A stretch of DNA of 64,000 bases. Origin: Hanleya hanleyi (lineage: Eukaryota > Mollusca > Polyplacophora > Lepidopleurida > Hanleyidae). The position numbers and the translations under genes were made by a program. Each line of letters starts with the position of its first letter. Position 1 is the first letter of the stretch. Where the stretch lies: contig JAVTVY010016162.1 in assembly GCA_036873755.1 (NCBI GenBank), forward strand, positions 1 through 64,000. Reading direction: 5' to 3'. Positions 8,146-15,646 of this stretch are shown piece by piece. The notes beneath the pieces were generated by a model. The model was not told where the DNA came from, made no database searches, and saw only the letters and a list, made by a program, of their open reading frames with translations.

Positions 8146-9252
8146 ACGTTTCATGTCACGGCCGGATACCCAGGAATTAAACGAACGAGGCCATCCTTGC
8201 CATTTGACGAGATGATAGGGAATGCCACGGCGACGTTCCGTTTTCAAAATCTTTTCCACCGTGTAGTAGTCTTTGGGTGTTTTCACTATGGGTTGTAATT
8301 CTGCCTCGTAAAACGTGCCTTGCAGTCTCTCTCCTTGTAGATCTTCCAGTTGATAGACGTGTGGCTGTCGAGGTTTATGGCGAACGATGACAAAGTGCTC
8401 GTCACTCCAGTTGGGCAAGTAACTTTTCTCAAATTGACCTTTCACTTTACTGATCCGTACCACATCTCCACGTTTGTAACGGGGTGCCGTGAGTGGTTGT
8501 GAACTGGATGAGTACAGCGTAGCACGCACTTGATGTTCGTTGCGTTCTGTCACATCACGGGGAGCTCGCTGGATACTGCGATGATAGGCGCGATTATACC
8601 CTTGGACCAGTTGAGGTAATACATCGATGTAGCGTCGAGTGTATTGGGCAGTAAAATACTTGTACATGCGGCCTTTGAAGGTACGATTGAAGCGTTCCAC
8701 CACAGAAGCTTTCGTCTCGTTGTACGTATGAAAGAAAAATACCTTCTGTTTCTTAAGAAAGGCTTGAAAGGGTCGGTTGAGAAATTCTGTGCCTTCATCT
8801 GTTTGTAAATAAAGAGGTTTGCGTCCCGTCTTGAAAATCTGCTGGAAGGCTCGTATTAGATTCTCTCCTGTTTTGGTGCGAATGGGTAGTACCCAGGCAT
8901 ACTTGGATAAAATATCGATACAGGTCAATATGTACCGATGTCCATCATTGTGAGGTGCAAATCGACTCATGTCCACTAAATCCGCTTGCCATTGCGCGTC
9001 TATCCCGCCGACGATCACGCGGTTACGGCGAAAATGGCGTCTAGCTGCTCGGTGTAAACTATAGGTGTCTTGGGTTTTTAACCAGTCTCGAACTTCAGTT
9101 CGACTAATGCCTTGAGAATGGGCAGCTCGAGATAGCGCGCCCACAGCGCTATACGCGGCTGGACTCTTTGGGCTGTAATACAAATCGGTTAACACCTCGT
9201 TAATCACTGTAGACTTTTCCTTTTTCCCCTGTCGGGACCGCTGCTTCATCAC
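8140..9252 (-). CDS. INT: Retroviral-type integrase (rve) with C-terminal chromodomain
   Basis: A 370-residue DDE integrase. Catalytic acidic residues are visible in WQADLVDM (Asp91 or Asp94), LQTDEGTEF (Asp152) and ASVVERFNRTFKGRMYK (Glu186), with D(35)E-type spacing. An SH3-like region (about 258-320: YKRGDVVRISKVKGQFEKSY) follows, then a chromodomain at about 328-368 (VEKILKTERRRGIPYHLVKW...). This is the Polinton/adintovirus c-integrase, which joins the linear genome to host DNA; the chromodomain probably steers it to marked chromatin. The first 50 nt of the gene overlap the end of the upstream PC4-like gene. Confidence 0.95.
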   Translation of the reverse strand: MMKQRSRQGKKEKSTVINEVLTDLYYSPKSPAAYSAVGALSRAAHSQGISRTEVRDWLKTQDTYSLHRAARRHFRRNRVIVGGIDAQWQADLVDMSRFAPHNDGHRYILTCIDILSKYAWVLPIRTKTGENLIRAFQQIFKTGRKPLYLQTDEGTEFLNRPFQAFLKKQKVFFFHTYNETKASVVERFNRTFKGRMYKYFTAQYTRRYIDVLPQLVQGYNRAYHRSIQRAPRDVTERNEHQVRATLYSSSSQPLTAPRYKRGDVVRISKVKGQFEKSYLPNWSDEHFVIVRHKPRQPHVYQLEDLQGERLQGTFYEAELQPIVKTPKDYYTVEKILKTERRRGIPYHLVKWQGWPRSFNSWVSGRDMKRL

Positions 9253-9802
9253 GGACTTTTTCTTCTTCGTCGTTCTGGGTCGTCCCCGTCATGTGTGTGT
9301 TGGTCGCTTCATCAGGTGACACTGTCATTCTAGCCTCTGTGCATTCTATACATATAGTACTTTCCCCATCATCATCAGATTTTTTTTCATTAGGTTCATC
9401 TAGCGCGTGTTCGATAGCACGAGCCCATGCCAATTGGTGGGGTGATCGGTCGTCCGGTGTAAACAACTGGTCCACAATAGGTACTACTTTCTCCAAGGCT
9501 GACCACAGAGAAGGAGTTAGGAGGAAACTTCGCGCAGGCTCTTGGTAGCGGCCCACACGTGGGAAGAGGACGGTATGGTATACGTAGATGGCATTGTCCA
9601 GGTGGATAAGGTGTCCGTCTAACTCACCGTTCAACACCCGTTTAAATTTAGTCCAGCCATCACGCTGTAGTGTCACCCTATTCGATAGAGTCTCGGCGTG
9701 CTCAAAGCAAATAGCTCCACAATCTTCGACCAGGGTCACTTTAGCTTCATACACGTATAACCCCACATTGGGTGTAAGAGGCACGATGGCTTGTAGTGAC
9801 AT
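9200..9802 (-). CDS. Tandem PC4-like protein, copy 1, with acidic tail
   Basis: I take the ATG at 9802 (MSLQAIVPLTP): a TATA box lies 53-61 nt upstream, and the in-frame extension upstream looks like 5' UTR. Two similar halves follow. Half 1 runs LYVYEAKVTLVEDCG... to VTLQRDGWTKFKRVL; half 2 runs HLIHLDNAIYVY... to FLLTPSLWSALEKVV. Each has beta strands, then the L-x4-W-x2-(L/F) helix pattern that resembles the transcription coactivator PC4/p15 ssDNA-binding fold. An acidic tail of about 90 residues is unique to this copy and overlaps the integrase start. The likely role is ssDNA binding or transcription control; the fold call is by eye. Confidence 0.65.
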   Translation of the reverse strand: MSLQAIVPLTPNVGLYVYEAKVTLVEDCGAICFEHAETLSNRVTLQRDGWTKFKRVLNGELDGHLIHLDNAIYVYHTVLFPRVGRYQEPARSFLLTPSLWSALEKVVPIVDQLFTPDDRSPHQLAWARAIEHALDEPNEKKSDDDGESTICIECTEARMTVSPDEATNTHMTGTTQNDEEEKVRDEAAVPTGEKGKVYSD

Positions 9803-9854
9803 GCTTGCTGTAAATGTCGAACGGAGAATGACACACACTCTGTCTCATCCCTCG

Positions 9855-9863
9855 TATTTATAG
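9855..9863 (-). promoter_or_regulatory. TATA box of PC4-like copy 1
   Basis: The - strand reads CTATAAATA, 53 nt before the ATG at 9802. It lies directly after the stop codon of copy 2. Confidence 0.65.
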
Positions 9864-9872
9864 GGTCAGGTA

Positions 9873-10322
9873 CTATTCTGTGAGAGGCTGGGGTGGAGAG
9901 AGTACTTGATCGACCACGGGAACTACTTGTTGTAAAGCCGTCCTTCGGTCGTCCGGTGTAAATAACTGGTCGACAATAGGTACTATTTTCTCCAAGGCTG
10001 ACCACACAGAGGGGCTTAGGAGGATACTTTGTGTAGGCTCTTGGTAGCGACCCAGACGCCATCTTTTTCGTATGAAGAGGGGCGGTACGGAATATACGTA
10101 GATGGCATTGTCCAGGTGGATGAGGTCTCCGTCCAACTCACCGCTCAACACCCGTTTAAATTTAGTCCAGCCATCACGCTGTAGCATCACCGTATTCGAT
10201 AGCATCTCAGCAGGCGTCCAGTAAATCGCTTCATCGTCTTTCACGAGTGTGACTTTATCTTGATAGATGTATAACCTCACCCTGGGTGTAAGAGGCAGGA
10301 TGGCTCGTAGGTAAGTTGACAT
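9873..10322 (-). CDS. Tandem PC4-like protein, copy 2
   Basis: The start is taken at ATG 10322 (MSTYLRAILPLTP), 53 nt after a TATA box. The two-half PC4-like layout matches copy 1: VRLYIYQDKVTLVKDD, VMLQRDGWTKFKRVL, HLDNAIYVY, LLSPSVWSALEKIVPIVDQ. The end is unusual: after LFTPDD the sequence repeats the last helix as RTALQQVVPVVDQVLSPPQPLTE, which equals the C-terminus of copy 3. This copy therefore seems to have gained its tail by unequal exchange with copy 3. About 78% of the central region is shared with copy 1. Function is inferred to be the same as copy 1. Confidence 0.65.
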   Translation of the reverse strand: MSTYLRAILPLTPRVRLYIYQDKVTLVKDDEAIYWTPAEMLSNTVMLQRDGWTKFKRVLSGELDGDLIHLDNAIYVYSVPPLFIRKRWRLGRYQEPTQSILLSPSVWSALEKIVPIVDQLFTPDDRRTALQQVVPVVDQVLSPPQPLTE

Positions 10323-10374
10323 GCTTGCTCTAAATGTCGAACGGAAAATGACACACACTCTGTCTCATCCCCTG

Positions 10375-10383
10375 TGTTTATAG
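10375..10383 (-). promoter_or_regulatory. TATA box of PC4-like copy 2
   Basis: The - strand reads CTATAAACA, 53 nt before the ATG at 10322, in the duplicated promoter block. Confidence 0.55.
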
Positions 10384-10392
10384 GGTCAGGTA

Positions 10393-10683
10393 CTATTCTG
10401 TGAGAGGCTGGGGTGGAGAGAGTACTTGATCGACCATGGGCATCACTTGTTGTAAAGCCGTCCAGAGATCGGGATCCAGAGTAAATCCCCCTCGCTTGAG
10501 ACAGAGAAGTCGCGCAAAATACGGGCCGCGGAAAATGTAGACGTCCTGACACAGGTGAATACTATCCCCATCGAGATCGCCGCATAACACACGTTTCAAG
10601 GTATTCCAGCCTTCAGGGGATAAAGAGACACGGGCCGGTTCCGATGTACACCAACACCGGCTATCATCATCAAACAACTCCAC
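10393..10683 (-). pseudogene. PC4-like protein, copy 3, lacking a start codon
   Basis: The frame ends with TALQQVMPMVDQVLSPPQPLTE and contains both half-domains (VSLSPEGWNTLKRVL; IHLCQDVYIF; FTLDPDLWTALQQV). It is open upstream to about 10770 but has no ATG there. The sequence runs straight into the end of copy 4 in another frame, with no intervening stop, TATA box or leader. A deletion that fused copies 4 and 3 is the simplest reading. It could be made only by frameshifting from copy 4 or from a non-AUG start. Confidence 0.55.
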
Positions 10684-11087
10684 GCGTTGAGGGTATAATA
10701 ATAGCGTACAATCCGGGTAAGCGTACGGGTGGCTAGAGAATTCGCTTCTGGGTAGAGTAGATCATGCACTTCCGTAATAATAGCTTTCAGCGCTTGCCAT
10801 AATGCCGGTCGCAGTACAATAGCGGCTCCCCCACACTGTTCAAGCCGCGGGAAAAAAGAATCCTCTCTTCCACTCCGCAGGTAGACACCGAGTCCTACAT
10901 GCATAAAATCTACTTCGGGTTCTTTTCCCTGTAACAAGCGTGTTAATAGCGTCCATCTTGGTAAACTTAAAGATAATTTCACTTCTTTAGGATGCTCTTT
11001 GATAAGCTGCACTTCATGATCATACACCATGAGAATCACATCCGACGTCAATTGAAAGAAAGCGAGTTCCTTTCCCGGCGCTGCCAT
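10596..11087 (-). CDS. Tandem PC4-like protein, copy 4, with an aberrant C-terminus
   Basis: The start is ATG 11087 (MAAPGKELAFFQLTSD). Half 1: ILMVYDHEVQLIKEH, LSLSLPRWTLLTRLL; half 2: FMHVGLGVYL, IVLRPALWQALKAIITEVHDLLYPE. This is the most diverged member. Paralogues end just after the last helix; this frame instead continues for about 45 residues through the start of copy 3 in the wrong frame, so the tail is probably not an evolved sequence. A TATA-like ATATATATT lies at 11121-11129. Role as for the other copies. Confidence 0.6.
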   Translation of the reverse strand: MAAPGKELAFFQLTSDVILMVYDHEVQLIKEHPKEVKLSLSLPRWTLLTRLLQGKEPEVDFMHVGLGVYLRSGREDSFFPRLEQCGGAAIVLRPALWQALKAIITEVHDLLYPEANSLATRTLTRIVRYYYTLNAWSCLMMIAGVGVHRNRPVSLYPLKAGIP

Positions 11088-11120
11088 AATGATGAATGAC
11101 AAAAATACCGGGCCAGGCAA

Positions 11121-11129
11121 AATATATAT
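11121..11129 (-). promoter_or_regulatory. TATA-like box of PC4-like copy 4
   Basis: An alternating AT stretch (ATATATATT on the - strand) lies about 35-43 nt before the ATG at 11087. Confidence 0.4.
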
Positions 11130-11739
11130 CGATTCTTGCTAATTTGAATAAAAAAATTGTAAATAAAAAATTCATACCTTGTTGTAGAAAAAATAATTAA
11201 AATTGACAATGCAATTTTTGTAGGCGGACCCAGAGTGCATAAATTGATATTCTTGAGTAATTAACATGATAAAAATAAAATAATATCATTGCTGGCATAG
11301 TATATCAAGTCCTCATAATTACTAGAACAATCCATAGTGCTCTGAGATAGCGAAACCCTATACTTGCAAAGCCATACTATATAATGTAATAAATGCTATA
11401 CGTACGTCAAGGTATTTCTTCAATGCTAAACTGTGTGCATTCCCCTTTTGAGACAGCTTATAAATTTAAGGAGACGTTAATTCAATAAAACAATTAATCA
11501 AATAGGTAGCCAACATCCTCTTCTTGCTTCTACTTCAATAAAACAATGTAATTCATACGACAAACACATTTAATAAATTACCAAATAGCATGAATAGGAA
11601 CAAAACGGGGTTCCATTTGTTTACTGCAAAAAAATGGGACGCAACTCTGTTTTGACACCAAAATTTGAATCGAAGCGGCGCCCGTTGTGTTTCTTACGGT
11701 GAAATGAAGGGTCTGTTTTTATAATTTTCTACAGTTCTC
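11130..11739. other. AT-rich non-coding spacer
   Basis: No open frame or RNA gene is recognisable. This separates the core and PC4-like genes from the accessory region. I could not find the element's terminal inverted repeat here. Confidence 0.4.
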
Positions 11740-12060
11740 TTTCGATAAACGCGCTGGAATTTTCACCGAGCTAGTATAAGGTTGTAAGTGATAATCTTCA
11801 TGTATTTTTAGCCAGGAAAATCAATTTATTTTCAATGTAGCGGATTTTCCAGACTACCGGACTTTCACATTAGGCGAGTAAAATTCGCTAAAAATCATTA
11901 AATAACGGAGTAGTCGAACGCTAGACGATTATTTTTTTTACATACTATACCATGAATTATCTGAGTTCAATTGGAAATAAAATATATAAATGCACTGATA
12001 TTTTATTGTCAAATAACAGTCGTTTATAAATGAAAAAGAAACACACGCCGAATTTCATGT
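11740..12060 (+). repeat. Inverted promoter arm, left copy
   Basis: This matches the reverse complement of 14165-14500 over most of its length. Shared blocks include GTATTTTTAGCCAGGAAAA, TTTCGATAAAC, TAGTCGA(A/G)CGCTAG and TTGGAAATAAAAT, at roughly 65-75% identity by eye. It stands directly upstream of the TATA box of the 12174 gene. Confidence 0.75.
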
Positions 12061-12101
12061 TCCCCAGAATCCGACCGACTTCGCCGAGGTCCGCGCGATG
12101 T

Positions 12102-12112
12102 CTATATATATT
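12102..12112 (+). promoter_or_regulatory. TATA box of the acidic-protein gene
   Basis: CTATATATATT lies 62-72 nt before the ATG at 12174, at the downstream end of the left promoter arm. Confidence 0.6.
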
Positions 12113-12173
12113 GCGCCCAGATTCATAGGCCCATTCCAAACCTTTTTACAGATATCAACAGCAGTCAACAACC

Positions 12174-12779
12174 ATGTCCAAACCAACAGCAAAGATTTCA
12201 ACTACCATCAAGCCCATAGGGAAGAAGCCAGTAGTACTATCGAGAAGGAAGAAGCGAGTTATGAAGCGTGTAATACGAGAGTTCTGGGCGCAAGAGTTCC
12301 AGGGATGGGAAGCCATGCTAACGAAGACCCCAAGACCAGGGCCAGGGACAGCCAATAATGTTCGAACGTTATTAGACGCAGTAAACACCACGATCCCCGA
12401 GGAGGGGTGGTTCCACCTCTTACAGCGGGTGATGAACGAAGAAGCCACCCCTCCTCCGGCGACAACAACAACAGTGCTCCAGCCATTCACGTTCGAAAAC
12501 GTGAATGGCGAAGAAATCATCTTGCTTCAACCCTCACCACCGGCAACAGCGCCCCAGCCCCGGGAGGAGGAGGAAGAAGGGAATTTACCACCATCGCCCT
12601 TCCCTCTACAAGACCTGCCCTCCTCCCTGGACGACGACAGTGACCAACCATTAATTATATGGGAACAACCACCACCCACCGTCGCCGCTGCCATATTTCT
12701 TAACGGACACAGCCTCACCTCGGACGCCGATGAACAAGATCCGTACCGGTATTTCTCCGTGGGTGAGATGGGGGAGTAA
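12174..12779 (+). CDS. Acidic Pro-rich protein, possible transcription regulator
   Basis: 201 residues, no recognised family. The N-terminus (1-45) is strongly basic, with KPIGKKPVVLSRRKKRVMKR, a likely nuclear localisation signal. The middle has GWFHLLQRVM. The C-terminal half is Pro-rich and acidic (REEEEEGNLPPSPFPL; SSLDDDSDQPLIIWEQ), like transactivation domains. It has its own TATA box and promoter arm. It is followed 47 nt after its TAA stop by a histone-type stem-loop. It converges on the RING gene at 13191-14036, whose promoter arm is an inverted copy. A nuclear regulator is the best inference; the function is unknown. Confidence 0.65.
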   Translation: MSKPTAKISTTIKPIGKKPVVLSRRKKRVMKRVIREFWAQEFQGWEAMLTKTPRPGPGTANNVRTLLDAVNTTIPEEGWFHLLQRVMNEEATPPPATTTTVLQPFTFENVNGEEIILLQPSPPATAPQPREEEEEGNLPPSPFPLQDLPSSLDDDSDQPLIIWEQPPPTVAAAIFLNGHSLTSDADEQDPYRYFSVGEMGE

Positions 12780-12826
12780 GCCACTCCCCACCCTGAAGAA
12801 AACAGGGAGAAAAAATTGATTCCAAA

Positions 12827-12842
12827 CGTTCTTTTCAGAACG
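12827..12842 (+). terminator. Histone-type 3' stem-loop after the acidic-protein gene
   Basis: CGTTCTTTTCAGAACG has a 6-bp stem and TTTC loop, the layout of the replication-dependent histone mRNA stem-loop; only the terminal pair is flipped (C-G instead of G-C). AAA precedes it and ACCAAA follows. A purine-rich CGAAAGAGAAGG at 12854-12865 is placed like a U7 snRNA target (HDE). Confidence 0.7.
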
Positions 12843-12865
12843 ACCAAATCCTTCGAAAGAGAAGG

Positions 12866-13157
12866 CTTCTAACTGGCACATCAATTTCAAAGCATACAGC
12901 CCCAGCCCATTTATTTTTTATTAGCAATGCATCACCAAAAAAACAAACAACCCCTGCCCGATATCAAAGAGTCCTTGTGAGGACTGATCTCTCTTATATA
13001 TACACAGAATTTTTTCTCTCTCCCCATTAATTAATTGTCCGAACAATAACGGACTGACATTTTATTTTTTTTATTTTAATATATTACATCCCGAATAATA
13101 ACGGGGTGAAATTTATAGCACAGGGATAGGTGGGAATCTGTTTTTAATTTTTAGGGT
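12866..13157. other. Spacer between convergent genes with three short hairpins
   Basis: No coding sequence. Hairpins are visible at 12970-12985 (AGTCCT TGTG AGGACT), about 13037-13054 (GTCCG...CGGAC) and about 13092-13108 (CCCG...CGGG). The last two share an (A/G)A(A/T)AATAACGG loop region. Confidence 0.5.
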
Positions 13158-13173
13158 GGTTATAAAAATAACC
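13158..13173 (-). terminator. Histone-type 3' stem-loop after the RING gene
   Basis: The - strand reads GGTTATTTTTATAACC, then ACCC. It has a 6-bp stem, a TTTT loop, GG...CC ends and the usual ACCC flank, starting 18 nt after the TAG stop. One inner pair (A-T) departs from the consensus but stays paired. The HDE is weak (AAAAACAGA). Confidence 0.6.
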
Positions 13174-13190
13174 AGATATATAATAAGCCA

Positions 13191-14036
13191 TTACATTGTT
13201 GACAGGGTTTGTTGTTGTTGACGCTGTCTTCTATCAGCACAGACGGGGCATGTCAGGGGAAGTAATTGACACATTCGGGGTTTGTTGGCTTCTGCGCACG
13301 ACGGAATCTGGGCGTAACGATGGATACACGTTTCACATAAAGCCTGGTGCCCGCACGGAAAGATCGCAAATTTTGCAAATTGGTTAGTGCATTCCACACA
13401 GGATAAATATAAGTCTCTTTGACGTTCTGTGTTGGACCCCAGTGTTGTTGTTGCTATCGACCAAACATAATGGATCTCGTCGTCTTCATTTTGGCTTATT
13501 TTCTTGTCTCTCACTCTGTTTGTTCTCACGTCCTTCGGATTTTTTCTCACATGTTGCCGATGTCGAGTGGTTCTCACGTCTTTACGATTTTTTCTGTAGT
13601 CGGCCCTGTTTTTTCTGGAATCTTTCCTTCTCTTTTGGGATACTGTGGTGTTTAAATCTCCTCTGTTCTCCGCCTGCTCATCTTCGTCTGAAGTGTCTGT
13701 TGTCTGGCTTCTGCTTTCTTATGCCATTTCTCCATCGGCTTTTTTTTCTTTAGCTTGTGGTGTCAACAGACTGTCTAACATGCAATCTATGTTGTCAAAA
13801 CATTAGTATGCGTCAACATCCGGTGTGGGTGCTAGAGCGAAGAAGTTACTCAGCTGCGATGTTTCTGGGGGGTTTTCACAATGAGCTGTACTTGGTAGAG
13901 GATAATTCCGGGGTTCAGGCGGAAACAAATCTTTGATTATAGCATCCAACCAGGGTTGGTCATGTACCAAATTAATGACGTCGCCGAGCAGTTGTACATC
14001 ATCATTTGGGGTGAAGTCTGATTTGTCAATATCCAT
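13191..14036 (-). pseudogene. RING-finger protein gene interrupted by two in-frame TAA codons
   Basis: The ATG at 14036 (MDIDKSDFTPNDD) opens an acidic N-terminal part, ending at TAA 13805-13803. The same frame continues, meets TAA at 13721-13719, then stays open to 13191. The part after the second stop is acidic, then very basic (KRRKDSRKNR), then a RING finger of IAP spacing: CVEC-x11-CGH-x3-CETC, later CPVC. All three segments share one frame and look coding, so this reads as one gene with two nonsense codons. A GTAACT site at 13849 could be a splice donor bypassing them, but I see no good pyrimidine tract. A TATA box and histone-type 3' end flank it. Likely E3 ubiquitin ligase. Confidence 0.6.
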
Positions 14037-14107
14037 GATTTCAACCAGGGTGCCTGTATGACTGGGCACTGAGGCTAATTGTGAATACCTGAAAAAAAAC
14101 TGTCCGC

Positions 14108-14117
14108 TATTTATAAT
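14108..14117 (-). promoter_or_regulatory. TATA box of the interrupted RING gene
   Basis: The - strand reads TTATAAATAG within CATTATAAATAG, about 72-80 nt before the ATG at 14036, just downstream of the right promoter arm. Confidence 0.6.
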
Positions 14118-14164
14118 GTAAAAGCGCGGACCGTAGCGACAACACTCTGTCGTCTGCTACACTG

Positions 14165-14500
14165 ACGCTGCGAAAATCTGTGTGTATGTGTTTCTTCTAC
14201 AATTATAAACAGCTGTCATTTTACAATAAATCAGGGGCCCGTATACATTTTATTTCCAATTAAACTCAGCCAATTCATAGTGTAATATTTTAAAAAATTT
14301 ACCAACCTAGCGCTCGACTATGTCGTTATTTTTAAGAATTTTATCCATTTTAAACCCATAAGATTATGGTACGGAAGTGTGAAAAACACCGTACACTGGA
14401 AAATAAATCGGTTTTCCTGGCTAAAAATACATCCAGACTACGGCTTACAATCTTATCATATTACCCTGAAAATTCCAACAGGTTTATCGAAATAAAACTT
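14165..14500 (-). repeat. Inverted promoter arm, right copy
   Basis: Reverse-complement counterpart of 11740-12060. It stands upstream of the leftward RING gene as the left arm stands upstream of the rightward 12174 gene. Confidence 0.75.
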
Positions 14501-14580
14501 TGTAAAAAATAAAACTTTGGAAAAAAATAAAACACACCATTTTTTTAGCAGATACTATAATCTTGCACTGACTCACACCG

Positions 14581-14735
14581 GCCGCCATTTTGTACCCAGC
14601 ACCCACCACCCACACACACACACACGCCGCCATTTTGAACCCAGCACCCACCATCCACACAGGCCGCCATTTTGAACCCAGCACCCACCATCCCCACAGG
14701 CCGCCATTTTGTACCCAGCACCCACCACCCACAAG
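14581..14735 (+). repeat. YY1-site minisatellite, 4 units, upstream of the IAP-type RING gene
   Basis: Four tandem units of about 37-45 bp, each starting GCCGCCATTTTG (cores at 14582, 14627, 14664, 14701), followed by (A/T)ACCCAGCACCCACCA(T/C)CC and a CA-rich tail. GCCGCCATTTTG is the complement of the YY1 consensus AAnATGGCGGC. The array ends 10 bp before the TATA box. Confidence 0.85.
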
Positions 14736-14744
14736 CCGTCTAGA

Positions 14745-14753
14745 CTATAAATA
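14745..14753 (+). promoter_or_regulatory. TATA box of the IAP-type RING gene
   Basis: CTATAAATA lies 38-46 nt before the ATG at 14791 and directly downstream of the YY1-site array. Confidence 0.7.
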
Positions 14754-14790
14754 ACGTGTAATCTGTTGTCATTTATTCACAAATTCAATC

Positions 14791-15627
14791 ATGGCTACAA
14801 GAAGACGACCACTGTTCACTCACCACCCCCCTAGAGATCCTAGAAATGCAGAACACAGAGAGATGCTTAGCGTTGAAGATAATGGTGGAATAACCATAGT
14901 TACAAGCTTTCAGCAAGAAATTGAACACGAAGCCATGATCAGACAAAGTACAGGAGAACTGGAACAACTCCGGCGAGCTGTAATAGCAGAAGAAGATGGA
15001 CGATTGCAAAGACTAAGTCAACAACAAGACGAAGAAATTAGCAGGATGGTGACCGTAGAAGAAGAATCCGACGACGGTGATATTACTGATGCAGAAAACG
15101 GACAAGACCTTGCATGGTTAAATAGCCATACACCTGCAACAACAACAACAACAACAACGACGTTGCCTGCCGAAACTCCCAGTATAACGACTTCGGCTGA
15201 AGACCGTGCATGGTTAAATAGCCATAGACTTGCAACAACGTCGCCTGCCGAAACTCCCAGTATAACGATTTCGGCTGCAGAAACACCACCACAACGATGC
15301 CAACACGAAGCCGAGGTATCCCGCCTCAACGTAGTGATTAACAGCATGCGGGAAGACATGGATGGAATGAAGGCGGAGATTTCCAAACAGAACAAAGAAC
15401 GCCATAAAGAAGGAAAAAAAACACGATGCAGTGTCTGTACCGATGAGGAGAGCCAGTACGCAGTATTGCCGTGTGGCCATCTGTGTATGTGTCAAGATTG
15501 TTGGGTCACGCTGACGTGTGTAGGTGATATGTGCCGCTGCCAAGACGCCGGCGAACAACATTTAAAAATCAAGTGCCCAATCTGCAGGAAGCATGTGGGT
15601 GGAGTAAAAAGAATCTACCGCGCATAA
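14791..15627 (+). CDS. IAP-type RING-finger protein with coiled coil (probable E3 ubiquitin ligase)
   Basis: 278 residues. The basic N-terminus (MATRRRPLF) precedes a Gln/Glu-rich helical stretch (about 38-90) and an acidic patch (EEESDDGDITD). A duplicated segment follows: AWLNSH...ATT...PAETPSIT at 108-133 and 140-160. After another helix (about 170-205) comes a C-terminal RING: C213-x2-C216-x11-C228-x-H230-x3-C234-x2-C237 and C262-x2-C265, then GGVKRIYRA. The CGHLCMCQDC block and the short tail match IAP/XIAP-class RINGs, but there is no BIR domain. It would transfer ubiquitin, perhaps to apoptosis or immune factors. Between the sixth and seventh metal ligands there is an extra Cys-rich loop. 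It ends with a histone-type stem-loop. Confidence 0.8.
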   Translation: MATRRRPLFTHHPPRDPRNAEHREMLSVEDNGGITIVTSFQQEIEHEAMIRQSTGELEQLRRAVIAEEDGRLQRLSQQQDEEISRMVTVEEESDDGDITDAENGQDLAWLNSHTPATTTTTTTTLPAETPSITTSAEDRAWLNSHRLATTSPAETPSITISAAETPPQRCQHEAEVSRLNVVINSMREDMDGMKAEISKQNKERHKEGKKTRCSVCTDEESQYAVLPCGHLCMCQDCWVTLTCVGDMCRCQDAGEQHLKIKCPICRKHVGGVKRIYRA

Positions 15628-15646
15628 GTGTCGTAACACTTTCAAA

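Larger units (their letters stand above)
9807..10465. repeat. Direct duplication of PC4-like promoter and gene end
   Basis: About 140 bp starting at 9807 and again at 10321 are nearly identical: 5' leader, TATA box, stop codon of the upstream copy and its C-terminal coding sequence. The spacing of about 514 bp shows that the genes arose by recent tandem duplication. Confidence 0.8.
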
